A stretch of 64,000 nt of DNA. It comes from Pseudomonas sp. dw_612. Its GTDB lineage: Bacteria; Pseudomonadota; Gammaproteobacteria; Pseudomonadales; Pseudomonadaceae. The position numbers and the translations under genes are program-made. The notes under the pieces were generated by a model. The model had not been told where the DNA came from, searched no databases, and worked only from the letters and a program-made list of their open reading frames with translations. Below, piece after piece: positions 8,182 to 16,125 of the stretch; position 1 is the stretch's first letter; each line of letters starts with the position of its first letter. Location of the stretch: assembly GCF_018449725.1 (NCBI RefSeq), contig NZ_JAAVVC010000001.1:372001-436000 (forward strand), written 5' to 3'.

Positions 8182-8418
8182 TCAGTTACTGGTGCCGGTT
8201 GTCCCGGTAGTACCTGTGGTCCCGGTGGTTCCGCCATTGGCGTTGCCACCACTGTTGGAAGCGGCCACTGCACCCGCAACCATCGCCGTACTGGCCGCAG
8301 GCGCTGTGGAAGCGGCTACGTTACCGGCGACATTAGTTGCTTGTGTCAGCGGCGCTTCCGCTGCGGACGCCCAGTTGCCAAACATCGACAACAGGGCAAT
8401 TGCCATCACTTTTTTCAT
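8182..8418 (-). CDS. gfcA: Small exported Gly/Thr-rich protein, YjbE/GfcA-like
   Basis: 78 residues. The signal peptide MKKVMAIALLSMFGNWASA is followed by a low-complexity Ala/Thr/Asn mature part and a C-terminal GTT repeat (four Gly-Thr-Thr units, then GTSN). Size, composition and position as first gene before wza, gfcB, gfcC and gfcD match the Thr-rich GfcA/YjbE proteins, whose function is unknown. The start is supported by AAAGGAG seven bases upstream. The tail is encoded by imperfect 9-base tandem repeats (about 8188-8226), which may vary in copy number between strains. Confidence 0.75.
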   Translation of the reverse strand: MKKVMAIALLSMFGNWASAAEAPLTQATNVAGNVAASTAPAASTAMVAGAVAASNSGGNANGGTTGTTGTTGTTGTSN

Positions 8419-8427
8419 ATCAACTCC

Positions 8428-8453
8428 TTTCTAACGTTCGGCTCTGTTAGAAA
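8428..8453 (-). promoter_or_regulatory. Perfect inverted repeat overlapping the gfcA leader
   Basis: TTTCTAAC, 10-base spacer, GTTAGAAA: an 8/8 perfect dyad. The arm nearest the gene abuts the GGAG ribosome site of gfcA. It contains the minus-strand copy of TTTTCTAACA (8454-8445). It could be a DNA operator just downstream of a promoter, or an RNA hairpin affecting ribosome access. No promoter could be assigned with confidence in the remaining 8454-8653, which also holds two TAACATTC octamers (8613, 8632). Confidence 0.55.
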
Positions 8454-8653
8454 ACAAAGCGTGCAGTTAGAGGTGGAAAGATCAAGCCGCAAAAAGTGCG
8501 AACAAGATCCGTTGTTCATCCACAATCAAACTTGATTGATAGATGTCGAACGGCAGGGCTTATATCTACGGATTTGCCGGATTTAACTCCAGCCTAATTT
8601 CCCGACGTTACTTAACATTCCTGTCGGTTTATAACATTCGGCACAATCAATAC

Positions 8654-9670
8654 TTATCCGAGGTAACCCTTCGGGTGGTTCGATTGCCAGCGCCAGGTGT
8701 CGGTCATCATTTGCTGCAAACTGCGCGTCGCCTTCCAGCCCAGTTCACGGGCAGCCTTGGACGGGTCGGCCAGGCTCTCGGCGACGTCACCCGAGCGGCG
8801 CGGCAATATCCGATACGGCACCGGCCGTCCCGACGCCTGCTCAAACGCATGCAGCACCTGCATCACGCTGTAGCCGTCGCCCGTGCCCAGGTTCCAGATG
8901 TTGATGCCGGTGGTCTGTGAAATCGATTGCAAGGCCTTGAGATGCCCGTCCGCCAGGTCCACGACGTGGATGTAATCACGCACGCCGGTGCCATCCGCCG
9001 TGGGGTAGTCGTTGCCGAAAATCGACAACTCTTTCAGGCTGCCGACCGCCACCTGGCTGATGTAAGGCACCAGGTTATTGGGAATGCCATTGGGGTCTTC
9101 ACCCAAGTGGCCGCTGTCGTGGGCGCCGACCGGGTTGAAGTAGCGCAACAGGGCGATGCTCCAGCGCGGCTCGGCCGTACACAGGTCGCGCAGCACGTTC
9201 TCGACGATCAGCTTGGATTGGCCGTAGGGATTGGTCGGGTTGCCCGTCGGGAAATCCTCGCGAATCGGCATCTGCTCCGGCGCGCCGTACACCGTCGCCG
9301 ATGAGCTGAACACCAGACGAAACACACCGGCGGCCGCCATTGCCTGGCACAGCGTGATGCTGCCGCCGACATTGGCTTCGTAGTACTCGAGCGGCTTGCG
9401 CACGCTTTCGCCGACGGCCTTGAGTCCGGCGAAATGCAGGACCGCATCAATCGCGTGTTGCTGGAAAATCCGGTCGAGCAAGGCCCGGTCGCAGACATCC
9501 CCGTGAATCATCAGCGCACTTTTGCCGCAGATGGCTTCCACGGCATGCAGCGCAGCGTCGGAACTGTTGGAAAGATTGTCCAGCACCACCACGTCAAAAC
9601 CCGCTTCAAGCAGCGCAAGTGTAGTGTGCGAACCGATATACCCGGTGCCACCCGTTACCAGAATCTTCAT
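8654..9670 (-). CDS. galE: UDP-glucose 4-epimerase
   Basis: 338 residues from ATG 9670, where MKILVTGGTGYIGSHT begins; an upstream in-frame ATG (9709) adds 13 residues outside the fold. Visible landmarks are the NAD-binding TGGTGYIGS near the N-terminus, the FSSSATVYG serine region, the catalytic YGQSK motif and the C-terminal LGWKATRSLQQM. It interconverts UDP-glucose and UDP-galactose and should supply UDP-galactose for the polymer. It is read in the same direction as the gfc operon but 235 bases upstream of gfcA, so a separate promoter for gfcA is likely. Confidence 0.95.
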   Translation of the reverse strand: MKILVTGGTGYIGSHTTLALLEAGFDVVVLDNLSNSSDAALHAVEAICGKSALMIHGDVCDRALLDRIFQQHAIDAVLHFAGLKAVGESVRKPLEYYEANVGGSITLCQAMAAAGVFRLVFSSSATVYGAPEQMPIREDFPTGNPTNPYGQSKLIVENVLRDLCTAEPRWSIALLRYFNPVGAHDSGHLGEDPNGIPNNLVPYISQVAVGSLKELSIFGNDYPTADGTGVRDYIHVVDLADGHLKALQSISQTTGINIWNLGTGDGYSVMQVLHAFEQASGRPVPYRILPRRSGDVAESLADPSKAARELGWKATRSLQQMMTDTWRWQSNHPKGYLG

Positions 9671-9977
9671 AGAGCGGTCCATAGTGGGGTCGTAAGTGCG
9701 CAATAACATGTGCCGATCAATAGTTACGTCGACCAGACAGTCATACCGGGTACTTATTTAGCACTCTGAAACGCTCACCACTATCAACAGATACCGACGA
9801 AAAATAACTAACAAGCCGCGGACGGACAACTCATAACATTCCGTTGTTATACACCGCACAATAATTGCCATTAACAACCCATCTCAGGTATTAAAGTAGT
9901 CGCTTAAACAAGAAACTTACAACCACCTGTTATTTAATCCGCAGTGGGTTGTGATCAATGACTTCCAGGGTATTTTT
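9671..9977. promoter_or_regulatory. Divergent galE/galU control region
   Basis: A 307-base AT-rich gap between divergent galE and galU, with no gene. It contains the dyad ATAACA-N6-TGTTAT at 9833-9850. TAACATTCC here also occurs at 8613 upstream of gfcA. Promoters for both genes must lie here, but none could be placed with confidence by eye. Confidence 0.5.
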
Positions 9978-10811
9978 ATGATTCGTAAATGTTTGTTCCC
10001 CGCCGCGGGTTATGGCACGCGTTTCTTGCCGGCCACCAAAGCCATGCCCAAGGAAATGCTGCCGATCGTCAACAAGCCGTTGATCCAGTACGCGGTAGAG
10101 GAAGCACGGGACGCCGGTCTGCAACACATGGCCCTCGTGACCGGTCGGGGCAAACGTGCGTTGGAAGATCACTTCGACATCAGTTATGAGCTGGAACATC
10201 AGATTCGCGGCACCGAAAAAGAGAAATTCCTCGCTGGCACCCGCGAGCTGATCGAAACCTGCACCTTCTCCTACACCCGGCAGGTGGAAATGAAAGGCCT
10301 GGGTCACGCGATTCTCAGCGGTCGCCCGTTGATCGGCGATGAACCCTTCGCCGTGTCGCTGGCGGATGACCTGTGCCTGAACCTGAAAGGCGACGGCGTG
10401 CTGGCGCAGATGATCCAGCTCTACAAGAAATACCGCTGCTCGATCGTCGCCATTCAGGAAGTGCCTCGGGACCAGACCCACAAATACGGGGTGATTGCTG
10501 GCGAGTTGATCGCCGACGGCGTGTACCGCGTCAGCAGCATGGTTGAAAAACCCAACCCGGAAGACGCCCCGTCCAACCTGGCCATCATCGGCCGCTACAT
10601 TCTGACGCCCGATATCTTTGATCTGCTCGCCGATACCCAGCCCGGTAAGGGTGGGGAGATCCAGATCACCGACGCGCTAATGAAGCAGGCGCAAAACGGT
10701 TGTGTCCTGGCCTACAAATTCGACGGTTTGCGCTTCGATTGCGGCGGCGCCGAGGGTTATCTCGACGCGACCAATTTCTGTTACGAACACCTGTACCTCA
10801 AGGGCCTCTGA
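9978..10811 (+). CDS. galU: UTP-glucose-1-phosphate uridylyltransferase
   Basis: 277 residues from ATG 9978, which gives the standard GalU N-terminus MIRKCLFPAAGYGTRF. The nucleotide-binding signature continues FLPATKAMPKEMLP. GEFLVLADD-like acceptor residues appear as AVSLADDLCLN, and RYILTPDIFD and FRFDCGG-like FDGLRFDCGGAEGY are also present. It makes UDP-glucose from UTP and glucose-1-phosphate, feeding both galE and, through the initiating transferase, the EPS. It is transcribed opposite to galE and is followed 44 bases later by the phosphomannomutase-like fragment. Confidence 0.95.
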   Translation: MIRKCLFPAAGYGTRFLPATKAMPKEMLPIVNKPLIQYAVEEARDAGLQHMALVTGRGKRALEDHFDISYELEHQIRGTEKEKFLAGTRELIETCTFSYTRQVEMKGLGHAILSGRPLIGDEPFAVSLADDLCLNLKGDGVLAQMIQLYKKYRCSIVAIQEVPRDQTHKYGVIAGELIADGVYRVSSMVEKPNPEDAPSNLAIIGRYILTPDIFDLLADTQPGKGGEIQITDALMKQAQNGCVLAYKFDGLRFDCGGAEGYLDATNFCYEHLYLKGL

Positions 10812-10855
10812 CCAGGCCCTCAACCGTCGCCCACTCTTCATTCAGGCAGGCCATT

Positions 10856-11272
10856 ATGAACATTGCAAAAAACTCGGCAGACATTGAACGGGAGGTGGGT
10901 AACGTCGGGGTGATGTCATGGATGTCACGGTATCCGTCGTTGTCCTCCCCCACCGAAACCTGGCTCGGCGCCCTGCTGATGGTGGAACGCATCGGCGTGT
11001 TTCCTTCGTCCGGGGAAATCCGTCGGCCGATTCGCGATCCTGATTCGCTCCTCGCCCACCTGAAAAACCTCTACGGCGAGCAGGCGCTGGATATCGACGA
11101 ACGCGCCGGGCTGAAAGTGATTTTCAGCGACTGGCGATTCCGCGCGCGCATTGCCGGCAGCGATCCGGCGATTGTCATCACGGTGGAAACCCGGTGTGAT
11201 CCGCAACTGATGCCGCTCAAGACGGCGGAGTTGTTGAGTCAGTTGGAGCATTTCGAGAAAGGCAGGCGCTGA
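10856..11272 (+). CDS. Stand-alone phosphomannomutase (CpsG/ManB) C-terminal domain
   Basis: 138 residues, start supported by AGG six bases upstream of ATG 10856. By recall it lines up with the last roughly 110 residues of E. coli CpsG/ManB: FPSSGEI matches FPASGEI, IFSDWRFRARIAGSDPAI matches the FADWRFNLRTSNTEPVV phosphate-binding segment, and VETRCDPQLMPLKTAELL matches the VESRGDVPLMEARTRTLL end. All catalytic parts of the alpha-D-phosphohexomutase fold (phosphoserine loop, metal loop, sugar loop) are absent. The SNTEP phosphate-binding loop reads AGSDP. It cannot be a mutase by itself. It may be a remnant, or a domain reused as a sugar-phosphate sensor or partner. It follows galU as a probable two-gene unit. 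Confidence 0.7.
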   Translation: MNIAKNSADIEREVGNVGVMSWMSRYPSLSSPTETWLGALLMVERIGVFPSSGEIRRPIRDPDSLLAHLKNLYGEQALDIDERAGLKVIFSDWRFRARIAGSDPAIVITVETRCDPQLMPLKTAELLSQLEHFEKGRR

Positions 11273-11290
11273 AGGCTAAGCACCGCCCCC

Positions 11291-11386
11291 CCTGTAGGAG
11301 CGAGGCTTGCCCGCGAAAGCGGTGAATCATGCGATGAAAATGTCGACTGACATGACGCTTTCGCGGGCAAGCCTCGCTCCTACAGG
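11291..11386. repeat. REP-type palindrome with perfect 30-base arms
   Basis: Arms beginning CCTGTAGGAGCGAGGCTTGC and ending in its exact complement, with a 36-base spacer. It belongs to the GTAGGAGCGAGGCTTGCCCGCGAA REP family, distinct from the GTGGGAGCGGGCTTGCTCGCGAA family elsewhere in the window. It separates the convergent phosphomannomutase fragment and SGNH hydrolase genes. Confidence 0.9.
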
Positions 11387-11400
11387 TTCTGCGTCTTGGC

Positions 11401-12531
11401 TCACTGACAGATGTTCTGCGGCGCGACGATCAGGCTGTAGAGATAATCCGCAATCACCCGCCCTCCCGCCCCCGGAATCGGGTGAATCTTGTCCGGGCCG
11501 ATCATCGGGGCGGGTCCGCCCAGGGCATAACGTTTGACGTCGGCACCGAACGCGCACTGCATATTCGCGTAACCCAAGTGCTCCTTGCGCGCCCAGGGTT
11601 CCAGCACCTGCGCGTACGCCGACATCGGATAGGCACTTGAACGCGTAGTGTCCTGGCGCAGGATCAGGTTGATGCTCGCCGCCGGATGAACCTCGCGCAC
11701 CATCCGCACCAGGCCTTGAATGTTCTGCAGATAGGTTTCGGGTTTCACGCCAAAGCCCTGGTCGTTGCCGCCCAGCATGATCAGGTAAATGTCCGCTGGA
11801 ATCCTCGACACCACCGCTTTCCACTGCGCCTGCCACGGGCCATCGTTGTGATAGAAATCAGCGGAGGCCGCGCCGGACGCCGCGAGTTTGGACACCCGGA
11901 CGCCGTCCTGTTGATTGCTCAACCACAAGCCGAACAAGGTGGGTGCGCCGTTCACCACTTCCAGCCGAAACGCCCACTCGGGCTGCTTGGAAAAGCCTGG
12001 TAACCGGACCTCCTGAACACCTGAACCGTCGAGTTTCAACGAATGCCAGGGATCCGACGCAGTCCAGCGATAACGCACCTCACTGGCTTTCCCGTCGCCC
12101 AGGTACAGCAATTTCGCCTGGGCGATGGACGTATCAACGCTGGCGGTCGGGCGCGCATCGATCTCCAGATAAGCACCCGGCCGGCCGGTGATGGTGCGAC
12201 TGTCCGGGCTGGCCTGGCCAAGTCCGGACACGCTCCAATCACCACCGAAGTACTTTTCGCTGCCGCGGGTGTATGTGTAGTGGGTGCCGCCAAGCGCCGC
12301 GCCGTGGTTGAATCCGACGTAGCCCGGCCCGGCAAAACCCGCCTTGTGGGTAAGCCGCTGGACAAGCTTGTTCAGATAAAAATCCTGCCCGGCGCTGTAA
12401 CTGTCGCCAATCACCGAGATGGCCAACACCTTCCCCGCCTTGCCTTCGCGCCACTGCGCAAAACGTTCGCGAGCGTCACCGACTTCAATCACCGAAGCCG
12501 CTACGGGACGCGCTTCATCAACTGCAAACAT
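11401..12531 (-). CDS. SGNH/GDSL-family hydrolase, probable EPS acyl-modifying enzyme
   Basis: 376 residues, start fixed by AAGGA eight bases upstream of ATG 12531. SGNH landmarks: block I IGDSYSAG (D43, S44 nucleophile), block III GGND (254-257), block V DKIHP (D347, H350). Such enzymes remove or transfer acyl groups on carbohydrates, and the neighbouring acyltransferase suggests control of polymer acetylation. Residues 55-240 form a long insert typical of larger carbohydrate esterases. Odd point: no signal peptide or membrane segment is visible although the partner acyltransferase works at the membrane, and a stop codon shortly upstream rules out an extended start. It is the last gene of the minus-strand EPS operon, after a 235-base gap with a palindrome. 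Confidence 0.8.
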   Translation of the reverse strand: MFAVDEARPVAASVIEVGDARERFAQWREGKAGKVLAISVIGDSYSAGQDFYLNKLVQRLTHKAGFAGPGYVGFNHGAALGGTHYTYTRGSEKYFGGDWSVSGLGQASPDSRTITGRPGAYLEIDARPTASVDTSIAQAKLLYLGDGKASEVRYRWTASDPWHSLKLDGSGVQEVRLPGFSKQPEWAFRLEVVNGAPTLFGLWLSNQQDGVRVSKLAASGAASADFYHNDGPWQAQWKAVVSRIPADIYLIMLGGNDQGFGVKPETYLQNIQGLVRMVREVHPAASINLILRQDTTRSSAYPMSAYAQVLEPWARKEHLGYANMQCAFGADVKRYALGGPAPMIGPDKIHPIPGAGGRVIADYLYSLIVAPQNICQ

Positions 12532-12604
12532 GCGTCATTTCCTTCATCAGGATTACGCCACCGTCACCAAGACAACCGGCTAATTATTGGTTAACACACT
12601 CTTC

Positions 12605-12751
12605 GTAGCAGCTGCCGAGCAGCGCGAGGCTGCGTTCGGCGGCGAAGCCGTCGTAAACCCTGCGCTCGAGGTCTACCTGAAACACCGCGTCGCCTGATTT
12701 CACGACGGCTTCGCCGCCGAACGCAGCCTCGCGGTGCTCGGCAGCTGCTAC
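12605..12751. repeat. Large inverted repeat with about 53-base arms
   Basis: Left arm 12605-12657 and right arm 12698-12751 are complementary, with one inserted base and one substitution; the core is GGCTGCGTTCGGCGGCGAAG. Family different from the other REP elements in the window. It lies between the acyltransferase and SGNH hydrolase genes of the same strand, so it could act as an intercistronic hairpin in the mRNA. Confidence 0.88.
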
Positions 12752-12766
12752 AGAGCGCGTTACGGC

Positions 12767-13807
12767 TTAACTCGCTGGCATTACGACTACGGGTGGCTTT
12801 TTAAATGTGACCCGCTCACCCAGGAACAGCACGGAGGTGACGTTGAATCGACTGAAAATGCTCGACAACACCACCGGCCCCAGCAGACCCAAGGTCACGC
12901 CGCTGAGCACCAGAACGCTGTCATCGCTCACCCCCAGACGCCCCAGCACGGCTCGCGAAGTGGCGGCAAACAGCACATGAAACAGGAAGATCGCGTAGGA
13001 ATAACCGCCGAGCCAGATCAGCCAGCGCACCTGCAAGTTACTCGACAACAGCGCCACGCACGACACACACCCTACCAGCAAGCCGACCAGGCTGCGGCGA
13101 TCGACGATCAATCCGCGATCCACCGTCGCCACATACAGCAGCACCGCCGATATCAAGACGAACACCAACGGCCCGATCACCCTGAACGTTTGCCTGATCT
13201 CGCTGACCTTTTCATGGCCAATCATCCCCAGCACAAAAAACGGCAGCAGATAAACCGCGCCATTGATGCCGAACGCATCCACCGCAAACGGCGGCAGCAG
13301 AAACACCGCCGCCGCAAACCCCAGCAACAGAAACTGGCGCGTCACCGTCCGCAACAAGCCGCGCCATTCCAGCAACCCGACAAACATGAAGATGATGAAC
13401 ACCGCCTGCAAAAACCAGAAGTGATTGACCGGGATATAGAACGAAAACAGCGCATCGATCACGCCTACGTCCTTGTTCACTCCGGGCCCGATCGCTTGCA
13501 GCACCGAGAACGGCACCCCCACGCAAAACAACGGCACGATCAGCCGCCGGACCTTGCCGACCACGTAGGCCTGGAAGTCATTGCCGCGGATTTTGTAGAT
13601 GGAATAGATATAGCCCGAGATGAAGGTGAACAGCGGCATGCGCACGTACACCATGGAATCGGCGATCACCCGGAACGGCGATCCAACGTCTATTTTCAAG
13701 CCGCCGCCCAAGGGGCCAATCACGTGATAGAGCACCAGCAGCAGGCAGGCCAGACCGCGCAGGGTTTCGATCTCCAGCGACTTTTTCTTGCTCGACATAA
13801 AACGCAA
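12767..13807 (-). CDS. Membrane acyltransferase, acyltransferase-3 family
   Basis: 346 residues with about ten hydrophobic membrane segments. The first reads ETLRGLACLLLVLYHVIG, which carries the conserved Arg and the catalytic-type His (YH) of the acyltransferase-3/OafA-WecH family; RMPLFTFISGYIYS is the second family landmark. It probably transfers acetyl or another acyl group onto the EPS repeat unit at the inner membrane. It starts at ATG 13807 or, three codons later, ATG 13798. It lies four bases after the polymerase-like gene, in the same operon, and its proposed partner is the SGNH hydrolase downstream. Confidence 0.87.
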   Translation of the reverse strand: MRFMSSKKKSLEIETLRGLACLLLVLYHVIGPLGGGLKIDVGSPFRVIADSMVYVRMPLFTFISGYIYSIYKIRGNDFQAYVVGKVRRLIVPLFCVGVPFSVLQAIGPGVNKDVGVIDALFSFYIPVNHFWFLQAVFIIFMFVGLLEWRGLLRTVTRQFLLLGFAAAVFLLPPFAVDAFGINGAVYLLPFFVLGMIGHEKVSEIRQTFRVIGPLVFVLISAVLLYVATVDRGLIVDRRSLVGLLVGCVSCVALLSSNLQVRWLIWLGGYSYAIFLFHVLFAATSRAVLGRLGVSDDSVLVLSGVTLGLLGPVVLSSIFSRFNVTSVLFLGERVTFKKPPVVVMPAS

Positions 13808-13810
13808 ACC

Positions 13811-14908
13811 TCAGCTCAGGATTCTTGATTCAACCAGCACAGGTTTCTTTGCGCGCAGCTGCAAACCCAGGCCCATGAACAGCACCGGCACCACCATGGA
13901 AAAATGCCGGGCGAAGGAACCGAAGTCCGGTTCGAACAAGCCCTGCACCAACAAAAAGGACAGGGGAATGGCGATCAGCTCTTTGACTTTGGTGTCGATG
14001 CGCGCGCCCTTGTAGTCGCTGGACGTGATCATTTTGAACATCAGCAGCGAGGTCATCATCATCAACACCACGAAGATGATCTGGCCCAGACCGGACAGCA
14101 GAATCAGCTCCACGGGAAACGACAAGCGAAAAAAGATGCTCATCGAGTCCAGCGCTTGCGACACAAAATCACCGCCGCTGATCCACGAAACGATCAGCGA
14201 CTTCGAACCCTCCTCCCCCGCCGTGCGCAGCTCATTGTTGCTCGCGCGAATCGACGACACCGAGTAGCCGACCACCAATTGAATCGCCGTGGCGATGGCC
14301 AGGTAGAACAGAAACAGCATCAGGAAGAAGGTCATCCGCGACACGTACTTCTTCATCACGCACACGCCGAACCAGGCCAGGGAAAACAGGATCCAGTAGG
14401 GTCGGATCAGCACGCCGTAGATCACCGCCGAGCAGAAAAATCCGCCGCGATAACGCCTGGAAAACGAGAACAGCAAAATGGAAATCATCGCCACCGAGAC
14501 GATGATTTCCTTGGTCAGGTTTTCGAGGAAAAACGAGCGGACCACACCCCACAAACACAGGGTAAAAAAGATCGTCAGCGGCATGCGCCGGAACATCAAC
14601 ACCGGTACCGCCGTCAGGAACAGATTGCACGCCATCCCGTAGGCCCAGGCGTTGGTCAGGTTGATGCCGGTGGGTCGCAGCAGGTACGCCGAGCACTCGT
14701 AGGATGAGCGGTCTGGCGAGAACGGATTCCAGAAATTGCAGTTGTCGGCGCGGGCGTAGGACGACCACAACGTCATGGCATCGGGGCCGGGATCGCGGTG
14801 CATCAGCAGCGGCATGGCGACCGACAAAAACAAGCCACTGAACAGGATCAGGAACGAGATGGACGAGTCGAGCTTTCTGCCGCGAAACTCGATGGAAGGT
14901 AGCTTCAC
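13811..14908 (-). CDS. Polytopic membrane protein, candidate Wzy-type EPS polymerase
   Basis: About 365 residues from GTG 14908, which overlaps the flippase stop as GTGA; the longer in-frame version starts inside the flippase gene and looks artificial. It has about nine hydrophobic helices and a large polar loop (region RDPGPDAMTLWSSYARADNC) after the first, and another around SNNELRTAGEEGSKSL. I do not recognise a specific motif; the topology and position next to wzx, in an operon with no other polymerase, make a Wzy polymerase the best guess. Wzy proteins are poorly conserved, so this stays inference. Translationally coupled to wzx. Confidence 0.6.
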   Translation of the reverse strand: MKLPSIEFRGRKLDSSISFLILFSGLFLSVAMPLLMHRDPGPDAMTLWSSYARADNCNFWNPFSPDRSSYECSAYLLRPTGINLTNAWAYGMACNLFLTAVPVLMFRRMPLTIFFTLCLWGVVRSFFLENLTKEIIVSVAMISILLFSFSRRYRGGFFCSAVIYGVLIRPYWILFSLAWFGVCVMKKYVSRMTFFLMLFLFYLAIATAIQLVVGYSVSSIRASNNELRTAGEEGSKSLIVSWISGGDFVSQALDSMSIFFRLSFPVELILLSGLGQIIFVVLMMMTSLLMFKMITSSDYKGARIDTKVKELIAIPLSFLLVQGLFEPDFGSFARHFSMVVPVLFMGLGLQLRAKKPVLVESRILS

Positions 14909-16125
14909 GCGGTCACCTTCACGCGGGCAAACCGGGTCAGCACAGCGATGACACCGAGCTGCACGGTGATCGAAAAGACATTCCCCCACGCCGCGCCATA
15001 AATCGAGTAGTGCTTGATCAGCAGGTAACTCACCGGCAGGGAAACCGCCAGGCAGATCGCCGCGCTGGCCAGTGATACCCGGCTGTTTTTCGACGCAATC
15101 AAACCGCCCCAGACGATGTCGCCGACCGCGCGCAGGGCAAAGGAAAAAATCAGCACAGCGAGCAGATCGTTATCCGGACGCGGCACTGTCGTCGCGACGT
15201 AAACGAGCACGACATTGAAGAACAGCACAATCATCAGCGCCACGGCGCCGGACAGCAGCAGCGCGCGCATCACCCACTGATTGACGAACAACTGCCGAAC
15301 CGTCAGCGCCTGCTGATCGTTCTGATAGCGCTTGGCGAGCACCGGTATGCCCACCACCGCGACCACGGCGTAGGACAGCGCTTGCAAGGTGTTGGCCGCC
15401 GACCAGGCGTAAACGTACTTGCCCAGACTGGCGTAGGGCTCGAGGTCGATAATCAGGAAGCGCTCGGCGTACTGACTCAACGCGATCAGCCCCGTGCCCA
15501 GGTAAAACGGCAATCCGGCTTTCCACACCGAAGCGGTGGTCAGCGCACCGGTCACCCGCCCACGGTGAACGTTCACCACAATCAGGTAACCGGCCACCAT
15601 CACCGACACGTTGGCCGCTACCCACAACCACAGCACGCTGGCAATGTCGGTCACCCAGCCCAGCATCATCCCGGCCAGGGCCAACAGCGCCCAGAGTCCG
15701 GTTTTGGTAAAGAACAGCAGCGCGCCCCACGTGGCTTTCTGCGCGGAAAACACAAAGGAATTGATTTCGAATGACAGGTGCTCGGTGAGCAGCAACAGCG
15801 CCACACACACGATCAGCGTGGCACTCGCCTCAATCCCCTGAAACTGCGAATACACCGTGACCGTCACCAGCGACAACACAATGCCCACGGCCAGGTACAA
15901 CAGCAAAACCCTGTCGACCACCCACCGCGAACTGCGCCCGACGCTGATCAGTCGATTGATTTCGGAGCTGAAACCGACGCTGTAGAACTTCGACGCAATC
16001 AACGAGGCGGCCACCACCACGCCGTAAAAACCCAACGCGTCATAGCCCAGGTAATGGGTGATGGCCAACACCAGCAGAAACTTCGCGCCTAACGCTCCGC
16101 CCCGGAGCAGTAGCCGAAATATCAT
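14905..16125 (-). CDS. wzx: Wzx-type flippase, MATE/MOP superfamily polysaccharide transporter
   Basis: 406 residues with 12 or so membrane helices spread evenly. The N-terminal FRLLLRGGALGAKFLLVLA and the YAERFLIIDL stretch in the middle, in the place where oligosaccharide flippases have their conserved Arg/Asp, fit the Wzx/MOP exporters. It should flip the undecaprenyl-linked repeat unit across the inner membrane. The start overlaps the pyruvyl transferase stop by four bases (ATGA), and the stop overlaps the next gene, so three genes are coupled in translation. Confidence 0.83.
   Translation of the reverse strand: MIFRLLLRGGALGAKFLLVLAITHYLGYDALGFYGVVVAASLIASKFYSVGFSSEINRLISVGRSSRWVVDRVLLLYLAVGIVLSLVTVTVYSQFQGIEASATLIVCVALLLLTEHLSFEINSFVFSAQKATWGALLFFTKTGLWALLALAGMMLGWVTDIASVLWLWVAANVSVMVAGYLIVVNVHRGRVTGALTTASVWKAGLPFYLGTGLIALSQYAERFLIIDLEPYASLGKYVYAWSAANTLQALSYAVVAVVGIPVLAKRYQNDQQALTVRQLFVNQWVMRALLLSGAVALMIVLFFNVVLVYVATTVPRPDNDLLAVLIFSFALRAVGDIVWGGLIASKNSRVSLASAAICLAVSLPVSYLLIKHYSIYGAAWGNVFSITVQLGVIAVLTRFARVKVTA

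Noticed and set aside
6607..8535. 642-residue open frame on the plus strand
   Set aside because: Antisense to gfcB, wza and gfcA, which have signal peptides, lipoboxes and ribosome sites; its own translation shows no known domain.
12734..13828. 364-residue plus-strand frame rich in His, Gln and Arg
   Set aside because: Shadow of the membrane acyltransferase gene on the other strand; hydrophobic codons read in reverse give this composition.
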